From positions 1 through 5,030 of the forward strand of contig JAGALG010000069.1 in assembly GCA_017848075.1 (NCBI GenBank): DNA of 5,030 nt. Direction: 5' to 3'. Positions 1 to 5,030 of the stretch are shown here, piece after piece. The DNA is from Oscillospiraceae bacterium. GTDB lineage: Bacteria > Bacillota > Clostridia > Oscillospirales > Ruminococcaceae. A model generated the notes under the pieces. That model saw only the letters and a program-made list of their open reading frames with translations. It was not told where the DNA came from and did not search any database. The position numbers were made by a program, and so were the translations under genes. Every line of letters starts with the position of its first letter. Position 1 is the first letter of the stretch.

Positions 1-331
1 AAATGATCTCACCGATGGTCATACGAGGGTCCAGAGAAGAATATGGATCCTGGAATACCATCTGTGCGCGCTGTCTGAATTCCAGCAGATCTTTACCGTG
101 GAGTTTACTGATGTCTTTGCCGTCGAAGATGATTTCACCAGAGGTTACATCATACAGACGCAGCAGAGTACGGCCACAAGTGGTTTTGCCACAGCCGGAC
201 TCACCTACCAGACCCAGAGTTTCACCTTTACGGATGGAGATGTTTACGCCGTCAACAGCCTTCAGAGTGCGTTTGCGGTCAACATTGAAGTATTTACATA
301 AGTTTTTGGCTTCGATTAAGTATTCGCCCAT
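1..331 (-). CDS. oppF: Oligopeptide ABC transporter ATP-binding protein OppF (5' part only)
   Basis: Second ATPase of the transporter, partner of OppD. Only the first 110 codons are in the window; the gene continues past the left edge with no stop. The translation starts MGEYLIEAKNLCKYFNV and carries AVDGVNISIRKGETLGLVGES (about 25-45), Walker A GESGCGKTT (43-51) and the Q-loop region FQDPYSSLDPRMTIGEI (93-109) with Gln94. The DPYSSLDPRMT form, where OppD here has DSMTSLNPTMK, and the position after oppD identify it as the OppF/DppF type. The ABC signature, Walker B, H-loop and C-terminal domain lie outside. The ATG overlaps the oppD TAA as TAATG and has a good ribosome binding site, so the start is secure. 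Confidence 0.95.
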   Translation of the reverse strand, partial: MGEYLIEAKNLCKYFNVDRKRTLKAVDGVNISIRKGETLGLVGESGCGKTTCGRTLLRLYDVTSGEIIFDGKDISKLHGKDLLEFRQRAQMVFQDPYSSLDPRMTIGEII

Positions 332-1359
332 TACTTTCTCCTCCGATCATAGAAAGATTCAACTTTAGGAGCATCTGGGTGCTGCAGCCAGCAAGCAACT
401 TTGTGAGAGCCGTTGCCCAGATCAGTTTCAGCAGGATTCTGCTCTTTGCAGATCTGCATGCAGTATTCGCAGCGAGCTGCGAATGGGCAGTGCTCCAGAG
501 GCAGGAGCAGGTCAGGTGGAGTACCCTGGAGAGCGTACAGTTCCTGTTTGTTCTCAGTTGCCAGAGCAGGAACGGAGCTCAGCAGAGCCCAAGTATATGG
601 ATGTTTTGCTTCATTGAAGATTTCTTCGGTGGTACCGCGTTCGATAACCTGACCAGCGTACATAACCTGTACACGGTCAGCAAAGTTTGCGATAACGCCC
701 AGGTCGTGGGTAACCAGAATGATAGCGGTATCCATTTCTTTTTTCAGATCCTGAAGCAGGTCCATGATCTGAGCCTGAATGGTTACGTCCAGTGCGGTAG
801 TTGGTTCGTCAGCGATCAGGATAGCTGGTTCACAAGCCAGTGCCATAGCGATCATAACACGCTGTCTCATACCACCGGACAGCTGATGTGGGTAAGATTC
901 GATGTTCTTTTCTGGAGCAGGGATCTTAACTTTTTTCAGCATATTGAGGGCTTCTGCACGCGCTTCTTCTTTGGTCATGTCGCGGTGCAGCATCAGAACT
1001 TCCATGATCTGTTTGCCGACTTTCATGGTCGGGTTCAGAGAAGTCATAGAGTCCTGGAAGATCATGGAGATGTCGTTGCCGCGCAGCTGCTGCAGGCGTT
1101 TTTTATCCATTGCCATGATGTCTTCGCCGTTGAATTTCATGGTGGTGCAGTCTTTGATTTCTACGAAAGGTGGTTTCCACAGACGCATCAGCGCTTTTGC
1201 AGTTGCGGTTTTACCACAACCGGATTCACCTACGAAAGCCAGAGTTTCACCGCGATACAGGTCGAAATCTACGTGACGAACTGCTTTTACTTCGCCGGCG
1301 TAAGTATTGAAGGAAACGCAGAGGTCTTTAACCTCTAAGATTCTCTCTCTATTTTCCAT
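331..1359 (-). CDS. oppD: Oligopeptide ABC transporter ATP-binding protein OppD
   Basis: Cytoplasmic ATPase subunit that, with OppF, powers import through OppBC. From the ATG at 1359 it has 342 residues, normal for OppD/DppD. All nucleotide-binding motifs are intact: Walker A GESGCGKT (44-51), Q-loop Gln102, ABC signature LSGGMRQR (160-167), Walker B ILIADEP (180-186) with catalytic Glu185, D-loop ALD (189-191) and switch His218 in VTHD. The C-terminal oligopeptide-transporter domain follows, with GTPPDLL (279-285) and HCPFAARC (290-297). Cys291, Cys297, Cys304 and Cys323 have the spacing C-x5-C-x6-C-x18-C of the region reported to hold a [4Fe-4S] cluster in OppD/DppD; an extra Cys300 lies between. 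The start was chosen by its ribosome binding site and by the family N-terminus (ILEVKDLCVSF). Its TAA stop overlaps the oppF ATG by one base. Confidence 0.95.
   Translation of the reverse strand: MENRERILEVKDLCVSFNTYAGEVKAVRHVDFDLYRGETLAFVGESGCGKTATAKALMRLWKPPFVEIKDCTTMKFNGEDIMAMDKKRLQQLRGNDISMIFQDSMTSLNPTMKVGKQIMEVLMLHRDMTKEEARAEALNMLKKVKIPAPEKNIESYPHQLSGGMRQRVMIAMALACEPAILIADEPTTALDVTIQAQIMDLLQDLKKEMDTAIILVTHDLGVIANFADRVQVMYAGQVIERGTTEEIFNEAKHPYTWALLSSVPALATENKQELYALQGTPPDLLLPLEHCPFAARCEYCMQICKEQNPAETDLGNGSHKVACWLQHPDAPKVESFYDRRRK
339..344 (-). promoter_or_regulatory. Ribosome binding site of oppF inside the end of oppD
   Basis: GGAGGA on the minus strand, 7 bases before the oppF ATG at 331. 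It lies within the last codons of oppD (the Asp-Arg-Arg-Arg-Lys tail), and stop and start overlap as TAATG. This indicates translational coupling of the two ATPase subunits. Confidence 0.85.
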
Positions 1360-1367
1360 GCTGTTCT

Positions 1368-1373
1368 CTCCTT
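1368..1373 (-). promoter_or_regulatory. Ribosome binding site that fixes the oppD start
   Basis: AAGGAG on the minus strand, 8 bases before the ATG at 1359, within TAAGGAAGGAG, which begins with the oppC stop codon (1376-1378). It decides for the start at 1359 over the in-frame ATG at 1416, which would overlap oppC by 41 bases and add 19 residues not seen in the family. Confidence 0.85.
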
Positions 1374-1375
1374 CC

Positions 1376-2296
1376 TTATCTTCTGGATTTCGGGTCAAGC
1401 GCATCGCGGAGACCATCGCCCATCAGAGTGAAGCAAAGCATGGTCAGTGCGATCATCAGAACTGGGAATGCCAGCAGATGTGGGTAGAATTTGAAAGTAC
1501 CCTGTGCGGAAGATGCCAATGCACCCCAAGAGGTTCCAGGAGGCTGAATACCCAGACCCAGGTAGGACAGGAATGCCTCAGAGAAGATGTAGCTTGGGAT
1601 ACTGAAGGTGATGTTTACGATGATGATGGACATGGTGTTCGGAATGAAGTGACGAATAACGATCTTCCAAGGGCTTACACCCAGCAGCTGTGCAGCAAGG
1701 GTGAATTCCTGGCTCTTGATTCGGAGCATTTCAGAACGAACGAAACGAGCGGTACCACACCAACCGGTGATGGTCATTGCCAGCAGCAGGGTACCCAAGT
1801 TCGAGTCGCCCAATACTACGGACATCAGAATTACTACGATCAGGTAAGGTACAGAGATCAGTACCTCAACGATACGCATCATGATCATATCTACCCAACC
1901 GCCGCAGTAAGCAGCGATACCGCCGTAGATACAACCGATGGTCATGGAAACCAGTGCAGCAGTCAGACCGATGGTCAGAGATACACGGCCGCCTTCCCAT
2001 ACACGAACCCATTCGTCACGACCCAGTTTATCAGTACCGAACCAGTGCTCAGCAGATGGTGGAGCATACTGATTGCTTGGGTTGATGGTTTCAGAGTCGA
2101 AAGAGCTGAGAATTGGTGCAAATACACACATTGCAACCAGAATTACCAGGATAACCAGAGCTACCATAGCAATTTTGTTCATTTTAAAACGACGCCATGC
2201 GTCTTTCCAGAAGTTAATCGGAGGACGGGCAAGAAGATCAGCGGAGTTGTCTTCAATGCCGACAATCGTAAATTTATCTTTAGAAATAGTCTGCAT
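1376..2296 (-). CDS. oppC: Oligopeptide ABC transporter permease OppC
   Basis: Second membrane subunit of the peptide channel, 306 residues. It has the cytoplasmic N-terminal extension of OppC/DppC (about 1-41, with FWKDAWRRFKMNK at 29-41), a first membrane helix at about 42-62, and an extracytoplasmic loop carrying HWFGTDKLGRDEWVRV (84-99), the HxxGTDxxGRD signature of this subunit. Further hydrophobic segments lie at about 107-130, 143-163, 167-183, 222-246 and 275-294. The EAA loop that contacts an ATPase is EFTLAAQLLGVSPWKIVIRH (197-216), followed by FIPN. YLGLGIQPPGTSWG (245-258) and the DALDPKSRR end (298-306) are also typical. The gene contains no TTA, CTA or TCA codon, so the antisense strand stays open along its whole length; I treat that as codon bias, not a second gene. 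The oppD ribosome binding site starts within its stop codon region. Confidence 0.95.
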   Translation of the reverse strand: MQTISKDKFTIVGIEDNSADLLARPPINFWKDAWRRFKMNKIAMVALVILVILVAMCVFAPILSSFDSETINPSNQYAPPSAEHWFGTDKLGRDEWVRVWEGGRVSLTIGLTAALVSMTIGCIYGGIAAYCGGWVDMIMMRIVEVLISVPYLIVVILMSVVLGDSNLGTLLLAMTITGWCGTARFVRSEMLRIKSQEFTLAAQLLGVSPWKIVIRHFIPNTMSIIIVNITFSIPSYIFSEAFLSYLGLGIQPPGTSWGALASSAQGTFKFYPHLLAFPVLMIALTMLCFTLMGDGLRDALDPKSRR

Positions 2297-2302
2297 ATTG
2301 GC

Positions 2303-2309
2303 CCTCCTT
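2303..2309 (-). promoter_or_regulatory. Ribosome binding site of oppC, fused to the oppB stop codon
   Basis: AAGGAGG on the minus strand, 6 bases before the oppC ATG at 2296. Its first two A residues belong to the oppB TAA stop codon (2308-2310), giving TAAGGAGG. Ribosomes finishing oppB end on the oppC initiation site, which favours coupled, equal synthesis of the two channel halves. Confidence 0.88.
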
Positions 2310-3231
2310 ATTTAACTCGAACTCGTGGGTCGATCAGAGTGTAGATGATATCCAGGAGCAGCTGCATTACGATAAACAGGATAGCGTAGAATACAGTAGT
2401 ACCCAGTACCATGGTGTAGTCGTTGTTATTGATGGAGCTTACATAGTAGAAGCCGATACCTGGAATTGCGAACATACGCTCAGACAGGAATGCACCGGTG
2501 AATACGCCTACAACAGAACTTGCAAAGATGGTAACTGCTGGAGTCATAGCGTTTCTCAGTACATGTTTGAGGATGATCTTGGATTCAGACAGGCCTTTTG
2601 CTCTTGCGGTCAGAACATAGTCCTGATCCAGAGTATCAAGCATAGATGCTTTTACATAACGAGCATAAGTAGCGATGGTACCGAAGGCACCGATAGAGAT
2701 TGGCAGAACCATATGCTGCCAGGTACCCCAACCAGATGGAGGCAGCACTTTCAGTACTACACCGAAGATCCACTGGCACAGAGTGATGATTACGAAGGAT
2801 GGCAAAGTAGTACCCAGAATTGCAATAAACATTACAACATAGTCAGGCCATTTGTTTTTCTGCAGAGCTGCCAGAATACCCATGCAGCAGCCCAGGAAGC
2901 AACCGATGATCAGACCGATACCGCCAACCATACCAGAAATTGGAGAAGTTTCAGCAATTGTTTTCATTACAGGACGACCTGCGTAACGCAGAGATTCGCC
3001 CAGGTCAAATTCGAGGAATACACCCTTCAGGTAAATCAAGTACTGCTCGAACAGAGGTTTGTCCAGACCATATTTAGCCATGAAAGCCTGTTTGGTCTCT
3101 TCTGGCAGTGCTCTTGCCATACCAGCCAGAGGGTCGCCAGGGATGCTACGCATCATGAAGAAGGTTACAGTGATAACAGCTACCAGTGTAACAATCGCAA
3201 AGAGTGTGCGCTTAAGGATATATTTTCCCAT
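2308..3231 (-). CDS. oppB: Oligopeptide ABC transporter permease OppB
   Basis: One of the two membrane subunits forming the peptide channel, 307 residues, normal for the family. The N-terminus shows the family pattern: a basic start (MGKYILKR), a first membrane helix at about 9-27 and the RSIPGDP motif (28-34), then an extracytoplasmic region to about 98. Five further hydrophobic segments lie at roughly 100-121, 131-160, 172-190, 232-254 and 277-300. The cytoplasmic EAA loop that docks on an ATPase subunit is DYVLTARAKGLSESKIILKH (204-223), followed by RNA. The C-terminal signatures FAIPGIG (254-260) and YTLIDPRVR (297-305) are typical of OppB/DppB. It pairs with OppC, encoded 11 bases downstream. 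Its TAA stop forms part of the oppC ribosome binding site, so the two are probably translated in a coupled way. OppB against DppB cannot be settled from sequence alone, but the five-gene order favours Opp. Confidence 0.94.
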   Translation of the reverse strand: MGKYILKRTLFAIVTLVAVITVTFFMMRSIPGDPLAGMARALPEETKQAFMAKYGLDKPLFEQYLIYLKGVFLEFDLGESLRYAGRPVMKTIAETSPISGMVGGIGLIIGCFLGCCMGILAALQKNKWPDYVVMFIAILGTTLPSFVIITLCQWIFGVVLKVLPPSGWGTWQHMVLPISIGAFGTIATYARYVKASMLDTLDQDYVLTARAKGLSESKIILKHVLRNAMTPAVTIFASSVVGVFTGAFLSERMFAIPGIGFYYVSSINNNDYTMVLGTTVFYAILFIVMQLLLDIIYTLIDPRVRVK

Positions 3232-3238
3232 GAAGGCA

Positions 3239-3245
3239 CTCCTTT
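3239..3245 (-). promoter_or_regulatory. Ribosome binding site of oppB
   Basis: AAAGGAG on the minus strand, 7 bases before the oppB ATG at 3231. It supports this start. It lies well downstream of the oppA stop, so oppB translation begins independently and not by coupling. Confidence 0.85.
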
Positions 3246-3278
3246 CTCAATCAAACATTGTTCCGCTTTTATATCCGC

Positions 3279-3310
3279 AAGAAGGGCGCGGTCGAGGCCG
3301 CGCCCTTCTT
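3279..3310 (-). terminator. Intercistronic stem-loop between oppA and oppB (partial terminator or 3'-end stabiliser)
   Basis: Perfect inverted repeat with 13-base arms, AAGAAGGGCGCGG (3298-3310 on the minus strand) and CCGCGCCCTTCTT (3279-3291), around a 6-base loop. Nine of the 13 pairs are G-C. It begins 21 bases after the oppA stop codon. On the transcribed strand it is followed by GCGGATATAAAAG rather than a run of T, so it lacks the tail of an efficient intrinsic terminator. The operon probably continues through it to oppB. Similar hairpins after binding-protein genes in other ABC operons (for example malE-malF) protect the upstream message or cause partial termination, raising binding protein over membrane subunits. 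The structure is seen directly; the role is inferred. Confidence 0.7.
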
Positions 3311-3331
3311 ATAAGGAAAAACAGGAGAAAA

Positions 3332-5029
3332 TTATGCGCGAGCGCCAGTGTTCATACCCTGATAGCCGCCGTTAGAGAATGCCAGAGTAGCATAGCCCTG
3401 AACATAGTTTCTGTAGAAGCTATTAGAGGATGGGAACAGAATTGGGTTTACAACGCAATCTTCCAGCAGCAGGATTCTTTCTGCTTCTGCGTACATTTCC
3501 ATACGTTTGTCAGCATCCATGGTCTGGAATGCTTCTTTAACCAGCTCGTCGTATTCGGTGTTAACCCATTTGGTCTGGATAGCATCGATGTCGGAGCAGA
3601 ACAGGGACAGCATATCGTATGGATCGTTGTAGTAAGCACCCCAACCCATGTAACCGATCTGGTAGTTACCAGTGTTCAGGTTGGAAGAGAAGATACCCCA
3701 TTCGCTGAAGTCGATCTTCAGGTTTACGCCCAGAGCTTCACCGTAGATCTGCTGCAGGAATTCGCCCAGGGTACGGAACCAGTCATCGGTACCAGCCAGG
3801 GAGAAGGTGATGTCCAGAGTAGAAGGATCGTTGCCCAGACCCAGCTCTTCCATACCTTTCAGCAGGTAGTCTTTAGCGGTCATGCCAGCAGCGTCAGCTT
3901 CGTCGTACATTGCCTGCATCAGGTCACCAGCGTATTCACGGTAGTTAACACCACCAACGGACATGGACATTGGGATCCAGCCGGTAGCTGCGTTGGAACG
4001 GCCGCCGAAGTTTACTTCGTTGAACAGCTGACGTTCGGTTGCCATGTTGAATGCTTTACGGATGTTAGCATTCTGGAACAGAGCGTCCTGAGTGTTGTAG
4101 AATGCGTAGTTGGTGTTGGAGCCCATGGTTTTTACATAGTCAACATCTTCCATAGCGGTGAATTTTGCAACCCACTCAGCAGTGGAGGTACCAACATAGT
4201 CGATCTGGTTCGCTTCGAACATGGTGTAAGCAGTGTTGGAGTCGCCCAGAATGTGTACAGTTACGTTTTCGATCTGAACTGCATCAGCGTTCCAGTAGCC
4301 GTCACGTTTGGACAGGGTGATGGAAGAGTTGTGAGTCCAAGAATCGAAGTTGTAAGCACCGTTGGTCAGAACCATGCTTGGTTCGGTACCGTACAGTTCA
4401 CCGTACTGTTCTACTGCATCTTTACGGATTGGGTAGTAAACAGAACCGCAGCACATATCCAAGTAGGATGGAACTGGGTGAGACAGGGTGATTTCCAGAG
4501 TTTTGTCATCCAGAGCTTTTACGCCCAGGGTGTCGAGGGAAGCGCCGTCACGAACTTCGTAGTAACCAGCGATTGGTTCCAGGAAGTATTCGTTTGGACA
4601 ACCGGTAGCTGGGTCAGCGGATCTCTGCAGAGAGTACACATAGTCATGTGCAGTTACAGGCTGGCCGTCAGACCAGGTGTTGTCGCCCAGATGGAAGGTC
4701 CATACAGTAGCGTCGTCGTTGGATTCCCAAGTAGCAGCGTCGCCTGGTTCGATAACATAGTTACCGTCTTCAGTTTCGCCCATGCGTACCAGCGGCTCCA
4801 TGACATTGTTAACAACGCCAGCAGAGTAAGAGTCAGAGATACGGGAGATGTCCATAGAGGTTGGGTCTGCGGACATGTAGGTGTTGTAATACTGAGCAGC
4901 AGCAGTGGTGGTGCTTTCAGTATTGTTTCCGGTAGATTCGGTGTTGGTGTTGGTTTCTTCGGAGCTACCGCAAGCAGCCATAGAAGCAACCATCATTGCA
5001 GCCAGAATCAGTGCAAGAAACTTTTTCAT
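3332..5029 (-). CDS. oppA: Oligopeptide-binding lipoprotein OppA (ABC transporter solute-binding protein, family 5)
   Basis: Extracytoplasmic receptor that captures peptides and passes them to the OppBC channel. The 565-residue product starts with a lipoprotein signal peptide: Lys2-Lys3, a hydrophobic core at about 4-18, and lipobox Met-Ala-Ala-Cys with the lipid-bearing cysteine at residue 20. A Ser/Thr/Asn/Glu-rich linker (about 22-45) follows. The rest is a family 5 solute-binding domain (SBP_bac_5 type), recognisable by WESNDDATVWTFHL (101-114), WSDGQPVTAHDYVYS (119-133) and GWGAYYNDP (462-470). Length fits the family. In this last motif the usual ADYN/E is AYYN, so Tyr466 replaces the aspartate that binds the peptide amino terminus in enterobacterial OppA. 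The start is the only sensible one, since the signal peptide begins there; its ribosome binding site lies outside the window. It is first in the operon and separated from oppB by a stem-loop. A dipeptide or other family 5 ligand is possible; substrate cannot be read from sequence. Confidence 0.93.
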   Translation of the reverse strand: MKKFLALILAAMMVASMAACGSSEETNTNTESTGNNTESTTTAAAQYYNTYMSADPTSMDISRISDSYSAGVVNNVMEPLVRMGETEDGNYVIEPGDAATWESNDDATVWTFHLGDNTWSDGQPVTAHDYVYSLQRSADPATGCPNEYFLEPIAGYYEVRDGASLDTLGVKALDDKTLEITLSHPVPSYLDMCCGSVYYPIRKDAVEQYGELYGTEPSMVLTNGAYNFDSWTHNSSITLSKRDGYWNADAVQIENVTVHILGDSNTAYTMFEANQIDYVGTSTAEWVAKFTAMEDVDYVKTMGSNTNYAFYNTQDALFQNANIRKAFNMATERQLFNEVNFGGRSNAATGWIPMSMSVGGVNYREYAGDLMQAMYDEADAAGMTAKDYLLKGMEELGLGNDPSTLDITFSLAGTDDWFRTLGEFLQQIYGEALGVNLKIDFSEWGIFSSNLNTGNYQIGYMGWGAYYNDPYDMLSLFCSDIDAIQTKWVNTEYDELVKEAFQTMDADKRMEMYAEAERILLLEDCVVNPILFPSSNSFYRNYVQGYATLAFSNGGYQGMNTGARA

Positions 5030-5030
5030 A

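Noticed and set aside
379..1338. Plus-strand open frame of 319 codons opposite oppD.
   Set aside because: It is in codon register with oppD and has an unusual Phe/His/Gln/Val-rich composition. I see no recognisable motif, and oppD itself is unambiguous.
1360..1416. Longer oppD form starting at the in-frame ATG at 1416.
   Set aside because: It would overlap oppC by 41 bases and add 19 residues that do not resemble an OppD N-terminus. The ATG at 1359 has a well-spaced AAGGAG and begins directly before the family start.
1307..2344. Plus-strand open frame of 345 codons opposite oppC.
   Set aside because: It mirrors oppC codon by codon, its product is rich in His, Gln, Tyr and Asn without domain-like features, and it spans parts of oppD and oppB as well. 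It is explained by codon bias.
3279..3310. Hairpin as a terminator for a plus-strand transcript.
   Set aside because: No plus-strand gene leads into it, and on that strand it is followed by ATAAGGAAAA rather than a T-run.
2563..3375. Plus-strand open frame of 270 codons opposite oppB and running through the hairpin into the end of oppA.
   Set aside because: Same register effect. It crosses an intergenic region and two gene ends, which a real gene would not be expected to mirror.
3448..4989. Short minus-strand open frames inside oppA (3448-3639 and 4654-4989).
   Set aside because: Both are out of frame within a complete, clearly recognised oppA and show low-complexity Thr/Pro/Leu or Thr/Cys/Trp-rich translations.
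1..5030. Possibility of a novel system hidden in or between these genes.
   Set aside because: Every base except 128 in the three intergenic gaps and one at the right edge is assigned to recognised opp genes in canonical order. The gaps hold only ribosome binding sites, the hairpin and a weak promoter-like match.

Overview
The window is one ordinary nutrient-uptake operon, read entirely on the minus strand (right to left). It encodes an oligopeptide ABC transporter in the classical order oppA-oppB-oppC-oppD-oppF. The oppA start codon lies one base inside the right edge, so the operon promoter is outside the window. oppF runs off the left edge after 110 codons. There is no mobile element, CRISPR array, RNA gene or second transcription unit, and I see no undescribed system.

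The host looks like a Gram-positive-type anaerobe of the Bacillota, most likely a Clostridia member such as a gut Lachnospiraceae or Oscillospiraceae species. The evidence is the lipoprotein signal peptide with an MAAC lipobox, the Ser/Thr/Asn-rich linker after the lipid cysteine, and strong AAGGAGG-type ribosome binding sites before every gene whose upstream region is visible. The level below phylum is a guess. Codon use is strongly biased (CTG, GGT, CGT, GAA and CAG are prominent), as in well-expressed genes.

Layout from the 5' end of the operon: oppA (5029 to 3332) encodes the membrane-anchored peptide-binding lipoprotein. A 100-base gap follows, holding a perfect 13-bp GC-rich stem-loop. 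Then come oppB (3231 to 2308) and oppC (2296 to 1376), the two membrane channel subunits, and oppD (1359 to 331) and oppF (331 to the edge), the two ATPases. From oppB onward the genes are packed tightly. The oppB/oppC and oppC/oppD junctions fuse the stop codon with the next Shine-Dalgarno sequence, and oppD/oppF overlap by one base as TAATG.

Together OppA captures a peptide outside the membrane and delivers it to the OppB-OppC pore, and OppD-OppF hydrolyse ATP to drive import. The hairpin after oppA and the coupled downstream genes suggest OppA is made in excess over the membrane complex. The points most worth a second look are a tyrosine where OppA usually has the aspartate that holds the peptide N-terminus, a four-cysteine iron-sulfur-type motif in OppD, and the oppA-oppB stem-loop.
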